From an uncultured Myxococcales bacterium (GTDB lineage: Bacteria > Myxococcota_A > UBA9042): a stretch of DNA of 57,118 bases. The first letter of the stretch is position 1; each line of letters begins with the position of its first letter. The stretch is from assembly GCA_903896545.1 (NCBI GenBank), contig CAITYF010000174.1:1-57118 (forward strand), read 5' to 3'. This document shows, piece after piece, positions 26,252 through 35,495 of this stretch. The notes under the pieces are model-generated. The model was not told the origin of the DNA. It was given only the letters and a program-made list of their open reading frames with translations, and did not search any database. Position numbers and translations under genes: made by a program.

Positions 26252-26514
26252 GGCGTCACCGTGAACGGCTGGCCTTCCCAGTCGCCCTTGTCACACGGGT
26301 AGAGCCGGTACGCGTAGAAGTAGGCCGAGACGCACAGTTGCGCCTGCACGTCCGTCGGCGCGTCGGCCATCGTCACCGGTTTGCCGTCCAGCATCACGCT
26401 TTGCACCGTGAGCGTCGCCCACTCGTACTGCGTCGGACACACATCCGCGCCCACCTCCGTCGCGACGAGTGTCGCCAACGCAGCCAGACCCAGTACTTTT
26501 CGCCAATGCTTCAC
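26248..26514 (-). CDS. Small secreted protein of unknown function
   Basis: An 88-residue protein with a GTG start at 26514, supported by GGGAGG six bases upstream. The signal peptide (LGLAALATLVATEVGA-D) is followed by a short mature domain with three cysteines (DVCPTQYEW, QLCVSAYFYAYRLYPCDKGD). It begins 12 bases after the dikinase-like gene and overlaps the next small gene by four bases. No family recognised. Because it always has to be translated with its neighbours, it may be a periplasmic partner of the large lipoprotein. Confidence 0.65.
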   Translation of the reverse strand: MKHWRKVLGLAALATLVATEVGADVCPTQYEWATLTVQSVMLDGKPVTMADAPTDVQAQLCVSAYFYAYRLYPCDKGDWEGQPFTVTP

Positions 26515-26526
26515 ATTCGCCTCCCG

Positions 26527-29343
26527 CTACGGCGCGTTCAAGATCGCCCGCAGCCACGCTTCTTTGCTTTTTGCCAGCGCCGTCACGGCGCACTTCGCAT
26601 CTACGCCACTTTGCGTTTGACCGTTCGTCACGAGTGTCCATGCGCCACTTTCGTCCACCGCCAGCGATTGCCAATTCAGCCCAACCGGCGCAGTCAAAAG
26701 CGCGTCCCAGTGCTTCAGCGTCGTTTGTGGGTGTGTCACCGTCACCTGCTGCCACGAGAGCGTTTGCTTCTTGCCGTTTTGCGTGACCTTCACGCGCGCT
26801 GTGAACGGCTGGACTGCAAAATTCGTGAGCCCCACGCCGGCGATCTGCGGCCCGGTCTGATCCGTCCACACGTCGATCAGCTCCACATCCAGCATCGGCA
26901 ACTGGCACGCGCGCTTCGACGCGCTTGTGGCCGCATGCAACACGTCGCGCGGAATGAGCGCGCCTTCCAGATCCGCCGTCGTCAGCCCGCCGACGTGTTC
27001 AAGCGGTCGAACTTGCTTCCAGACCAAACGCTGCGGCAGCACCGCGTTGTCGGCTTGCAGCGGCCAGCCGGGATGAACGCGGCGGAATTCCAGATCCAGC
27101 GTCAGGCTCCGCGGTTGCTCTTCGGGTGCGAGCGCCGTCTGTTTGGCAACGAGCCACGCCTTGGCGAGCGTCGACGACACAGCGAACATCGTCAGCAGTT
27201 CGTCGTCGGTCAGCACAGTCGTCGTGGCCGTCGTCGGCAGTTGCACGCGCTCAATCGTCGGCGGTTGGTCGCCCAACTGCACCACGCGGTCGATCTCCGG
27301 CAGGTTCTGGCCGCCCGCGGGCGGATTCGTCACGGAGAGCGCGCCCGGTTGAACGTCCACGGTCAGCTGCACACGATCTCCATCTGCGCGCTGCGCGTAC
27401 GCCAGGAGTGCCACGCCGTTGGCCGACTCCAGATCGTCGTCAAAACGCGGGTGCACAGCCACGGCCATGCGCCCCGACAAATGGTCGATGTGTGCCAGTT
27501 CACGCTCTTCAAACGCGTCCGCCAGCCAGTACGACGCCCAGACATCTCGGATCGCTTGGGAAATTGTGCGCTTCTGGTCCTTGCTGGACGCCTGCAGCTC
27601 TGGGTGCAGAAAGCCCGACGCGGAAATGTAGACCCCCGCGCCGTTGAAGCCCTCGATATCCTCCGCGGTCGACGACGACCGGAAGCGCAGCGCCTGATGC
27701 GGCGACAGCGGGGCAAAACGCGCGGTCAGGTTTGCCGCGATCTCCGCCTCATACGCCGGATCGAGCGGTTTGGCCGCGATCATCGTGCGGAGACCGCCAG
27801 ATTTCAGCACTTGACCGACGACACCGGAAAAGTGGTTCTCCTTGAAATAGTGCCAGGTCTGCATCGCCGTCGCATCGCCCGCGTGCCGCGCCGCATACGC
27901 GTCAAAACCTTCAAGCAGGAGCGCACGCGACGCCGGATCGGACGTGAATTCCGGCGCGACCAGCAGCGCCTGAATCAACGGCGTGAACGACGCGATGTGC
28001 TGCGCGTAGCCTTTGACCGACAGGCACACGATCCCCGGCGGCGTTTGCACCGACGGCTGTGAAGCGAGCGCCATCAACCCCGCGCACTTCCCGCCAATGA
28101 CGGGCACGAGCTGGCGGCTGGTCGGCACGTCACCCTGGGCCAGATCGACAGTCGTCGGCGCCGTTGCCAGATCCGCGACTTGCACTTGCACCGGCTGCGG
28201 CGCGGTGAGGTTCAGCCACGTGTTCCACTGTTCGTCGGTCATCACTTTCCAGCGCAGCGCCTCGGTCTGCACTTCCCAGACGACCGCGCGGTGCAAATCG
28301 GCCCACCCGTTCAGGATCTTGTCGTCAAAGGCACCGGAAGCGTACGCGTTGGGCGTGCCGCGCGCGGCGGCCAGCAGGTTCAGGTGCGCTTGGGGTGTTT
28401 GCGGCAGCGCCGTCAGGATGCCGGCAACGGGCGGCAGCGCAGTGGGCACGTCGGCCAGCACGACGAGATCGGTGGGCGCAAAGATCGTGCTATCCGCTTG
28501 ACCTGCGGCCACTTTTCGCAGGCGTCCCGCGGTGATCCCTTGCGTGTAGCCGCGCACTTCGCCGTCGGCGATCAGTTCGGCCAGCGTCACAATCCGCGCC
28601 GCGACCGGACTCGCGCTTTGCCGCATCGTCGTCGCCAAAGCGTTCTGATAGGGCGCTGGCCCGGCGATCCAGAAGAGCTGTTGTGCGAGGTCGGTGGGCA
28701 GCATGGCCTCGATCCGCGCAAAAAAATGTTCGATTTCAGTCGACGTTGGCCGGTCACCGTATTCCAGCGAAAAGCCCCACAGCGCGTTGGGCAGCGTGCG
28801 CTTGGGATCGGGCGGCAGGTGCAACAGCGTCGCGATGCCCAGAGAACGCGGGCAGGGACCCGTGGCGCAAAGCCCAAAGCCAAGGTCGTAAAAATGCGGC
28901 GAGTAGAGACGCGTCTCGATCCAGCGGAGATCGTAGGGCAACTTGGGCTGCGACCTGGCCCACGTGTAGACCGCCGCGATGTCCGGCAGCGCTTGGCCCG
29001 TCATCGGCGCTTCTTGCAGACCGTCGATGCTGACGCCATTGAGGAGGCGAAACCAATACCACTCGTCGTGCAAGCCGTAGAACGACGGGTCCATGAACCA
29101 CGCGGGCGGCTGCGGCGCGGCGTCGGAAAAATGACCGAGTACGAGCTTGGCAGCGGTCCACGGGCCGGGCTGGCGATCGAGAAAGGCCGTCGCGCTTGCG
29201 GCATCGGCGAAGCACGGCGTGGTGTGCAGGACCGGGTCCAGCGTACAGGTCAGGACGGGCGCACCGTCAACGACCGGCGCGGGCGTCTGGCAACTGACCA
29301 GCGACGCACCGAACAGCAGCACTATCCAAGCGAGCATCCGCAC
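26527..29343 (-). CDS. Exported lipoprotein with phospho-His swivel and PPDK_N ATP-grasp domains (glucan-water-dikinase-like)
   Basis: A 938-residue predicted lipoprotein (LVSC, Cys18). Residues about 60-280 show no known family. Residues about 290-345 resemble the phosphohistidine swivel domain of dikinases (GILTALPQTPQAHLNLL, with His320 in the catalytic position, then ARGTPNAY). Residues about 410-785 resemble the PPDK_N ATP-grasp domain: VIGGKCAGL (416-422), FRSSSTAEDIEGFNGAGVY (554-572) and WKQVRPL (775-781). The order swivel then ATP-grasp, and the F-R-S-x-S..ED-EG..GAG-Y motif, are those of alpha-glucan water dikinase rather than PEP synthase, and no PEP barrel is present. The start is GTG 29343 (GAGG upstream); ATG 29337 is an alternative. 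What phosphate donor it would use outside the cytoplasm is unclear, so a non-catalytic role is possible. Confidence 0.72.
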   Translation of the reverse strand: MRMLAWIVLLFGASLVSCQTPAPVVDGAPVLTCTLDPVLHTTPCFADAASATAFLDRQPGPWTAAKLVLGHFSDAAPQPPAWFMDPSFYGLHDEWYWFRLLNGVSIDGLQEAPMTGQALPDIAAVYTWARSQPKLPYDLRWIETRLYSPHFYDLGFGLCATGPCPRSLGIATLLHLPPDPKRTLPNALWGFSLEYGDRPTSTEIEHFFARIEAMLPTDLAQQLFWIAGPAPYQNALATTMRQSASPVAARIVTLAELIADGEVRGYTQGITAGRLRKVAAGQADSTIFAPTDLVVLADVPTALPPVAGILTALPQTPQAHLNLLAAARGTPNAYASGAFDDKILNGWADLHRAVVWEVQTEALRWKVMTDEQWNTWLNLTAPQPVQVQVADLATAPTTVDLAQGDVPTSRQLVPVIGGKCAGLMALASQPSVQTPPGIVCLSVKGYAQHIASFTPLIQALLVAPEFTSDPASRALLLEGFDAYAARHAGDATAMQTWHYFKENHFSGVVGQVLKSGGLRTMIAAKPLDPAYEAEIAANLTARFAPLSPHQALRFRSSSTAEDIEGFNGAGVYISASGFLHPELQASSKDQKRTISQAIRDVWASYWLADAFEERELAHIDHLSGRMAVAVHPRFDDDLESANGVALLAYAQRADGDRVQLTVDVQPGALSVTNPPAGGQNLPEIDRVVQLGDQPPTIERVQLPTTATTTVLTDDELLTMFAVSSTLAKAWLVAKQTALAPEEQPRSLTLDLEFRRVHPGWPLQADNAVLPQRLVWKQVRPLEHVGGLTTADLEGALIPRDVLHAATSASKRACQLPMLDVELIDVWTDQTGPQIAGVGLTNFAVQPFTARVKVTQNGKKQTLSWQQVTVTHPQTTLKHWDALLTAPVGLNWQSLAVDESGAWTLVTNGQTQSGVDAKCAVTALAKSKEAWLRAILNAP

Positions 29344-29513
29344 TTCGGGCCTCGCTGGCGTCGAGGGAGACGCGGCAGCCGTTCAGGCACCGTAGCGATC
29401 GCACAGCAGCGCGTCAAGGCAGCGCGTGTGGTGCTTATTTCTCGGCAATTGCGACTGGGGCGGCTTGACCAGCCGAGCGCCAGCACGCAGGCTTGCGGCA
29501 GAAGGAGCGCCCA

Positions 29514-30551
29514 GTGAATCAGCCGCCAACGCTAGGAATTGTGACCGCAGCCCGCGCCCAGAATTCGATTCTGGAAGTGACGATGCCGCGCTGGACGCCG
29601 CTTGCCGCCGAGCCGCAGCCGACTCTGCGGGAGTTTGCCTGGCAGTACGCGCCGTCGTTCTTCCTGGATGTCGGCACGGCTTGCCCGCTCCACTGCGTTT
29701 ACTGTTCGGTGGAGCGCGGCGCTGATGACAAAGTCGTCCGAATGGAAGCGCGTGAACACCTGTACATGCGGATGGCGGACGGTGCCGGCGCAGGCATCCT
29801 GAAAGTGACGTTCATCGGCGGCGAGCCAGCGTCACGTCCGGACTTTTTGCACTTGGCGGACGTCGCCCACGCGATGGCTTTTGACGACGTGATTCTGGCC
29901 ACGAAGAGCGTGAAATTGGCGCGCCCGGAATTTGTCGCCGAGTTGAAAGCGCACAACGTCTCGATCGTGCACCTCTCGCTGGACAGTTTTGACCCCGCGG
30001 TTCTGGGCAAAATGCTCGCCAGCAAGACGGCGCCCAAGTTGCTGCTGGAGGGCTTGCGGGAACTGCTGCGGCAGGAAGTCGATCTGTTCTTGTTCGCGGT
30101 GCTCACGCAGCACAATCTACCGGGATTGCTGGACTATGTGCGGCAGATGGCGGCGCTTCAGGCCGAGTTTGGGCGTCCGATGACGGCGGTGCTGACGCCG
30201 CTGAAGATCGAGTCGCGCGCGGCCAGGAATCGCGCGGCGCTGGTGCCGAAGATGGAGGATCTGGCGGCGCAAGTCGCACAGGCGTTGGACCTGGCCAAGG
30301 AATTGGGCGTGACGCTGGCGTACAAGAACATTCCGCCGTGCCTGATGCCGAACCACCGCGATTTTGCCCTGGAACGCTACCTGCAAGAACTGCGGATCGA
30401 TCTGGAAACCGACGAACGTCTGCCCGCGGCGCCGAGCACGTACCTGACGCATGGCGATGCCTGCGCGACGTGTGCCGAGCGCGAACTGTGTCCGGGCGTC
30501 GACAAGCGCTACGCCGCGCAGTTTGGCTGGGCGGCTTTCACGCCGATTTGA
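29514..30551 (+). CDS. Radical SAM protein, stand-alone
   Basis: A 345-residue radical SAM enzyme. CPLHCVYC at 57-64 is the catalytic cluster motif, and KVTFIGGEPASRPD the SAM-binding GGE motif. The C-terminus has CATCAERELCPGVDKRY, a reduced auxiliary cysteine set like that of the radical SAM protein at 21879-22934. GTG 29514 is chosen because AGGAG lies six bases upstream; an upstream TTG at 29493 has no such site. It diverges from the exported dikinase-like gene and its last 14 bases overlap the end of the convergent deaminase-like gene. Reaction and substrate cannot be read from the sequence; no precursor peptide gene is adjacent. Confidence 0.8.
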   Translation: MNQPPTLGIVTAARAQNSILEVTMPRWTPLAAEPQPTLREFAWQYAPSFFLDVGTACPLHCVYCSVERGADDKVVRMEAREHLYMRMADGAGAGILKVTFIGGEPASRPDFLHLADVAHAMAFDDVILATKSVKLARPEFVAELKAHNVSIVHLSLDSFDPAVLGKMLASKTAPKLLLEGLRELLRQEVDLFLFAVLTQHNLPGLLDYVRQMAALQAEFGRPMTAVLTPLKIESRAARNRAALVPKMEDLAAQVAQALDLAKELGVTLAYKNIPPCLMPNHRDFALERYLQELRIDLETDERLPAAPSTYLTHGDACATCAERELCPGVDKRYAAQFGWAAFTPI

Positions 30552-31551
30552 GGGTGCCCAGAAGTGCGTCGGTCGAACGCGAGTTGAAGGTGTCCCAAAA
30601 AAGTACAGGACCGGTCGTCGCTGCCACTTCATCCAGAAACGCCGCTGCCGCTTTGCCGCTGTAGGTCGCTTCGAGCGGAATCGCAAAGTCGTTGGCAAAG
30701 CGCGTGATGGCTGCCTTGCCTGCGTCGGTTGGGACGCCATAACCGGTGCCGAAATACGCCTCGTTGAGTGGCGCAGCCTGGACGTGCAACTCCTTCAGCG
30801 TGGGCACGTGTTGGCGCAGAAACGCCGTCGTTTGGTTGACCATCTGTTGGACCGCGTACGTTGTACACGTTTGGATCGGCCCAAGATGCGACTCCGCCAC
30901 ACGCACGCCCACGAGCCGCGACTTCAGACCCGCCAGCTGCACACCGACCGTCAAACCGGCGAGCGTGCCATTGCTGCCGACCGGCACGACGATGACTTCG
31001 GGCTCCGGCAGCTCACCCGCGGCGATTTGGTCGGCCAACTCCAGCGCAGCGTTCACATAGCCCAGCACACCGACTGGATTGGAGCAGCCGGCAAAAAGGA
31101 AGTACGCGTCGCTGCGCAGTCGCGCCGGATGCAGGTAGAAGGTCAGGACCGTCGCCAGCAGCGTCCCGCGGTGCACGAGATTGGCGCCCGCCGCGCGCAT
31201 CAGCGCCTGATTGCGTTGCACCGTCGGCGAATCGGGCTGGTCAAAAGTGTACACCGTCAGCGCCACGCCCGCGTCCTTGCACAGGAGCGCCGCAGCGACG
31301 CCCGCGTTGGTCCCCGTTGCGCCAAAAGTGTACGCTGTACGCACGCCCTTGGCTTTCATCTCCGCGATCACGAACTCCAGCTTGCGGACCTTGTTACCGC
31401 CGTACGCAGCGTGCGTCAGATCGTCGCGCTTGATCCAGCCGTTGGCCAAACCGGGTAGCGCGTGCACCGGCGTGGGCAGTTCCGCAAGCGGCTGCCACGG
31501 CAAGTGCGCTTGAAGTTCGGGGTAACGTTGAAAGATCGCGCGCGTCGTCAC
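30538..31551 (-). CDS. PLP-dependent D-cysteine desulfhydrase / ACC deaminase family protein
   Basis: A 337-residue fold-type II PLP enzyme. YGGNKVRKLE supplies the PLP lysine (Lys54), and TFGATGTNAGVAAA and VPVGSNGTLAGL are the substrate and phosphate loops. The family comprises D-cysteine desulfhydrase (D-Cys to pyruvate, sulfide and ammonia) and 1-aminocyclopropane-1-carboxylate deaminase; the sequence alone does not separate them. GTG 31551 is supported by GAGG upstream. It begins six bases after the flavoprotein gene, so both are in one operon. The cysK-cysE pair lies divergently just beyond, which slightly favours a sulfur amino-acid role. Its 3' end overlaps the convergent radical SAM gene by 14 bases. 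Confidence 0.8.
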   Translation of the reverse strand: MTTRAIFQRYPELQAHLPWQPLAELPTPVHALPGLANGWIKRDDLTHAAYGGNKVRKLEFVIAEMKAKGVRTAYTFGATGTNAGVAAALLCKDAGVALTVYTFDQPDSPTVQRNQALMRAAGANLVHRGTLLATVLTFYLHPARLRSDAYFLFAGCSNPVGVLGYVNAALELADQIAAGELPEPEVIVVPVGSNGTLAGLTVGVQLAGLKSRLVGVRVAESHLGPIQTCTTYAVQQMVNQTTAFLRQHVPTLKELHVQAAPLNEAYFGTGYGVPTDAGKAAITRFANDFAIPLEATYSGKAAAAFLDEVAATTGPVLFWDTFNSRSTDALLGTLKSA

Positions 31552-31557
31552 GGTGCC

Positions 31558-32919
31558 TCACACGCCAAAAAGTTGGTGCAGGTGCGGATTGAGGAACTTG
31601 CCGCCCGGATCGAGTTCCTTGCGCACCCGCAGGAAGTCCTGCCAGCGGTCGTAGCGCCCCGCGAGCTCCTTGGCGGTCAGCGAGTGCCACTTGCCCCAGT
31701 GCGGACGACCGTCGTACTTCCAGAAGATCGGCTCGACGGCTTTGAACAGCGCCACGTGATCCTGTTTGAAGTACTGGTGCACGGAAATCGTGACCGATTC
31801 GCGGCCGTGATGCGGCGACAACCACAGATCATCCGCGCCGACGTGGCGGTATTCGAGCGGAAAAAACACCGGCAAGCCGTCGTCGCGGATCTTTGCGGCG
31901 ACTTCGCGAAAACAGGCGGGCCCCTTCTCCGCCGGCACCGCGTACTCCATTTCATTGAACCGCGTGTGCCGGACCGTCGGAAAAATGTGGTACGACGCGC
32001 CGACGCGCGTGATGTCCGGCACGAACCAGCTTGCCATGCTCTGAATCAGCGGAATCGTGAACGGTGCGCGCATGCCGACCTCGGACGCGTATTCGAGTTC
32101 GGCTTCTTCTTCTTGCGCCGTGTCGATCGTCTTGGTGGTCGTCGCCGGCACTTCCCGCATCCGCTTGGTAAACGCCGTTTCTCCACGCGGGAAGGCAAAA
32201 AACTCGGTGTGGCGATCTTGTTTTTGCCAAGCCGCAAACTGTTCGAGCGCGTCGTTGAGCCGAGAAATGCCAGTGCGCTCTTCGAGCAGATACGCGGCGC
32301 GATTTTGCAGCGTCACCTGGGCCAGCACGCCCAAGCTGCCGAGCGAAACCTGCGCGGCTTGAAACACTTCTGGCTCGACTTGCGGCGAGACGTTACGGAC
32401 GGTGCCGTCGGCAGTCACGAGCGAAATCTCTTTCAAGTACGATGGCATGCAGCGGTGCTGTCCACCCGCGCCGTGCGTGCCAGTGGACAGAGCGCCGCCC
32501 AAAGACTGCAGGTCGATGTCGGGCTGCACGGTCAGACCTTGACCAAGCTTCGCCAGTGGTTCACCGAGAAGGTAGAGGCGCGTGCCCGCTTGGATCGTCG
32601 CCGTGAGCGCGGCGGCGTCGTGACTGACGATGCCGCTCAGCAGTTCCAAAGAGAGCAGCGTGTCGTTGGTTGGCACAACGGCGCTGAAGGAATGACCCGC
32701 ACCGGCCACGCGCACTGGACCTTTTGCCGCCTTCACGACCCCGGCGAGCTCATCGACCGTTGACGGCATCTGCAGACCATCTTTGGGCGTACAGCGCTGA
32801 CCGCCGGACCAGTTGTGCCACTCGCCCGGCGTGGGCACCTCGGCTTCGTTGGCGCAGCTCGCGAGAATCGGTGCGGCGAGGACACTCTTTAGAAACGCGC
32901 GGCGGCGTACATCAACCAT
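31558..32919 (-). CDS. Tat-exported FAD-linked oxidase, D-arabinono-1,4-lactone oxidase-like
   Basis: A 453-residue VAO-type flavoprotein. The N-terminus [18 protein letters not shown] combines a twin-arginine motif with a lipobox (Cys22), so it should be folded with FAD before export and then lipidated. [10 protein letters not shown] places His76 at the usual covalent-FAD site. [15 protein letters not shown] binds the dinucleotide, and the C-terminal HWGKWH is the hallmark of aldonolactone oxidoreductases (ALO domain). It probably oxidises a sugar lactone or polyol with oxygen or another acceptor in the periplasm. ATG 32919 is chosen because AGGAGG and the Tat signal fit; reading further upstream lacks support. 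The deaminase-like gene follows after six bases. Confidence 0.85.
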   Translation of the reverse strand: MVDVRRRAFLKSVLAAPILASCANEAEVPTPGEWHNWSGGQRCTPKDGLQMPSTVDELAGVVKAAKGPVRVAGAGHSFSAVVPTNDTLLSLELLSGIVSHDAAALTATIQAGTRLYLLGEPLAKLGQGLTVQPDIDLQSLGGALSTGTHGAGGQHRCMPSYLKEISLVTADGTVRNVSPQVEPEVFQAAQVSLGSLGVLAQVTLQNRAAYLLEERTGISRLNDALEQFAAWQKQDRHTEFFAFPRGETAFTKRMREVPATTTKTIDTAQEEEAELEYASEVGMRAPFTIPLIQSMASWFVPDITRVGASYHIFPTVRHTRFNEMEYAVPAEKGPACFREVAAKIRDDGLPVFFPLEYRHVGADDLWLSPHHGRESVTISVHQYFKQDHVALFKAVEPIFWKYDGRPHWGKWHSLTAKELAGRYDRWQDFLRVRKELDPGGKFLNPHLHQLFGV

Positions 32920-33072
32920 GGCGCGAACCTCCTGACGCGGCTGCAATCCGTGGCGCGTCATGTGCAAGATGAACGTCGCGCGACGGATCGTCAATCTGCA
33001 GCGCTTGGAGTGGATCGCGCTCGCTGCCTCCGCTATAAGCATGCAGCCCTTGTCGGCAACACGGAGCCCGCC

Positions 33073-34011
33073 ATGCGCATCGCCGCTGACATCACCAAAC
33101 TGATTGGCAACACACCGCTCGTGCACATCAACCGGATCGGCGCAGGCCTGCCCGGGCAGATCGTCGCGAAGTTGGAGAGTTTCAACCCTGCGTCGTCGGT
33201 CAAGGACCGCATTGGCGTCTCCATGATCGAGGCAGCGGAACACGCTGGGCTGATCAAACCAGATACCGTGCTGCTCGAACCAACAAGCGGCAATACGGGC
33301 ATCGGTCTCGCCTTTGCCGCCGCGGCGAAGGGTTACAAGCTGACGCTCACCATGCCGGAGACGATGAGTCTGGAACGGCGGCGAATTCTCGTCGCGCTGG
33401 GCGCCGATCTGGTGTTGACGTCGGGCGTAGAAGGCATGAAGGGCGCGATCGCCAAGGCGAACGAGATGGCGGCGGCGGATCCGCGGTACTTGGTGCTGCA
33501 GCAGTTCGACAACCCGGCGAATCCGGCGATTCACCGCGTCACGACTGCCGAGGAAATTTGGCGCGACTGTGACGGCAAATTGGATATTCTGGTTTGCGGG
33601 ACGGGTACGGGCGGCACAATTACCGGCTGCGCCGAAGTGCTGAAGCCGCGGCTGCCCAAGCTGCAGGTCATTGCGGCGGAACCCATCGACTCGCCGGTTT
33701 TGACGGGCGGGAAGCCCGGTCCGCACAAAATTCAAGGCTGGGGACCGGGTTTTGTGCCGAGCGTGCTGCGCGCTCAACTGCTGGACGAGGTCATCGGCGT
33801 GCGTCATCAGGACGCCGGCGCGATGGCGCTGCGGCTGTGTCGTGAGGAAGGTATTTTGTCCGGCATTTCCTGCGGCGGCGCCATGTGGGCGGCGGTGGAA
33901 GTCGCCAAACGCCCGGAGAATGCTGGAAAACGCATCGTCGTGGTGCTGCCCGATTCGGGCGAACGCTACCTGTCCACGTGGCTCTTTGAAACGGACGAGG
34001 CAACCCTATGA
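33073..34011 (+). CDS. cysK: Cysteine synthase (O-acetylserine sulfhydrylase)
   Basis: Converts O-acetylserine and sulfide to cysteine in the cytoplasm, using PLP. The 312-residue protein has the typical start [11 protein letters not shown], the PLP lysine Lys44 in [10 protein letters not shown], the substrate loop [11 protein letters not shown], the phosphate loop [10 protein letters not shown] and the [10 protein letters not shown] segment. The ATG at 33073 follows CGGAG. Its TGA overlaps the ATG of cysE (ATGA), so both steps of cysteine synthesis are translationally coupled. It is divergent from the flavoprotein/deaminase operon. Confidence 0.93.
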   Translation: MRIAADITKLIGNTPLVHINRIGAGLPGQIVAKLESFNPASSVKDRIGVSMIEAAEHAGLIKPDTVLLEPTSGNTGIGLAFAAAAKGYKLTLTMPETMSLERRRILVALGADLVLTSGVEGMKGAIAKANEMAAADPRYLVLQQFDNPANPAIHRVTTAEEIWRDCDGKLDILVCGTGTGGTITGCAEVLKPRLPKLQVIAAEPIDSPVLTGGKPGPHKIQGWGPGFVPSVLRAQLLDEVIGVRHQDAGAMALRLCREEGILSGISCGGAMWAAVEVAKRPENAGKRIVVVLPDSGERYLSTWLFETDEATL

Positions 34012-34934
34012 GTCAACCCACCGACAGTCACGCCGAACTCCTTGGCAGCGTCGTCGACAGTCTGGCGGCCGTGGCGCTACGCGACCGCGGTCCCCGCGGT
34101 GAAAGCCGTGTCTTGTTGCCTTCGCGCGATGCGGTGCTCGGCTGCGTCGAAGGCATTCGCCAGGTGTTCTTTCCCGGCTACTTCGGCGCGACGGACCTGC
34201 ACGACAAGAGCGTCCAGTACTACATCGGCGCGACGCTGGACCGGCTGATTCACGAGATGGAGGAGCAGATCGCCCGGGCCGTCGCCTTTACCGAGGGGCA
34301 CAACCACGCGACGTGTTTGCACTGCAAAGAGAAGTCGCTGCACGCTACGTCGACCTTTATCGCGCGGCTACCGGAGGTGCGGCGGTTGATTTCGGCAGAC
34401 GTCGATGCGGCGTTTGACGGCGATCCGGCGCTGCCGACCAAGGACGAGGCGATCTTCAGCTATCCGGGCGTTTTTGCCCTGACCGAGCAGCGGATTGCCC
34501 ACGAGCTGTATCTGCTCGAAGTGCCGTTGATTCCGCGGATTATCACCGAGCACGCGCACTCGCTCACGGGCATCGACATCCATCCAGGCGCGCGGATCGG
34601 CGAACGCTGCTTCATCGACCACGGGACGGGCGTCGTCATCGGCGAAACCGCGCGGCTCGGCCGCAACGTGCGGATCTATCAAGGCGTGACGCTGGGTGCG
34701 AAGAGCTTTCCGCTGGACGAAAATGGCAATCCAATCAAGGGAATCGACCGGCATCCGATCGTCGAGGACAACGTCACGATCTATGCGGGCGCGACGATCC
34801 TCGGCCGCATCACGATTGGTCGCGGTGCATCGATCGGCGGCAACGTTTGGCTGACCCACAGCGTACCGCCGAATAGCCGCGTCACCCAGGCCGAAGCGAA
34901 AGAGAGCAAATTCGAGGACGGCGGCGGGATCTGA
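34008..34934 (+). CDS. cysE: Serine O-acetyltransferase
   Basis: Acetylates serine with acetyl-CoA to O-acetylserine, the substrate of CysK. The 308-residue protein has an N-terminal helical region and a C-terminal left-handed beta-helix of hexapeptide repeats: [42 protein letters not shown] and [15 protein letters not shown]. The catalytic His is in [10 protein letters not shown]. It ends in I (GGGI), compatible with docking into CysK to form cysteine synthase complex. It overlaps cysK by four bases and is followed after 24 bases by a lipoprotein gene on the same strand. Confidence 0.92.
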   Translation: MSQPTDSHAELLGSVVDSLAAVALRDRGPRGESRVLLPSRDAVLGCVEGIRQVFFPGYFGATDLHDKSVQYYIGATLDRLIHEMEEQIARAVAFTEGHNHATCLHCKEKSLHATSTFIARLPEVRRLISADVDAAFDGDPALPTKDEAIFSYPGVFALTEQRIAHELYLLEVPLIPRIITEHAHSLTGIDIHPGARIGERCFIDHGTGVVIGETARLGRNVRIYQGVTLGAKSFPLDENGNPIKGIDRHPIVEDNVTIYAGATILGRITIGRGASIGGNVWLTHSVPPNSRVTQAEAKESKFEDGGGI

Positions 34935-34958
34935 CGGCCAATCGGGAGGGCGCGGCGC

Positions 34959-35477
34959 GTGGGCTGGACTGGCAAAATGCGCGGTGTGTCGGTGCTGCTC
35001 GCGTGCGGCTGCGCGCTGGCTGGCTGCCCGGTGACGACGCCGACGCCGTGTGAGATTGACCCGGTCGGCTGCAAGAATGCGAACAGCATCCCAATTCAGT
35101 GCCAGCGCGCGGGCACCTTGGACGTGCAAATTGGCACGGGTGAAACGGCGTTCACCGCGATCGACGCGAGCCACGGCTTTGCGGTCCACCATGGCACGCA
35201 AGGCGGCGAGCACGTCTTTGGCGCGATTCGCGTGACAAATCCGGCGTTGGACTTTCCGCAGCTTCTTGTCGAATTCCAGCTATTTGACGCTGACGGCGGT
35301 GAAATTGGGTATCGCAAGCTGGCGCTGGGTCCGCCGCTCACGATCGTGAACGGCGCGGCAGAGCAGGCGGGCATCGTGGTCTTTGGTTCCGTGCTCGAGT
35401 CGGGGCGGACGATGCACGTCAACGTGAGTGATCCCTGCGGGCGGGTCGGACAGGCGGACATTCCGTTTCATCAGTAG
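34959..35477 (+). CDS. Lipoprotein of unknown function
   Basis: A 172-residue predicted lipoprotein (lipobox LAGC, Cys23). The mature domain is beta-rich (TLDVQIGTGETAF, LLVEFQLFDADGG, MHVNVSDPCG) with cysteines in TPCEIDPVGCKN and IQCQRAG. The start is taken as GTG 34959, because GGAGGG lies upstream; ATG 34977 has no visible ribosome site but would also give a good signal peptide. It sits 24 bases behind cysE and 18 bases before the DUF1697 gene, so it may share their transcript. No family recognised and no evident link with cysteine synthesis. Confidence 0.72.
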   Translation: MGWTGKMRGVSVLLACGCALAGCPVTTPTPCEIDPVGCKNANSIPIQCQRAGTLDVQIGTGETAFTAIDASHGFAVHHGTQGGEHVFGAIRVTNPALDFPQLLVEFQLFDADGGEIGYRKLALGPPLTIVNGAAEQAGIVVFGSVLESGRTMHVNVSDPCGRVGQADIPFHQ

Positions 35478-35495
35478 CAACAGAGGAAGACGGAA

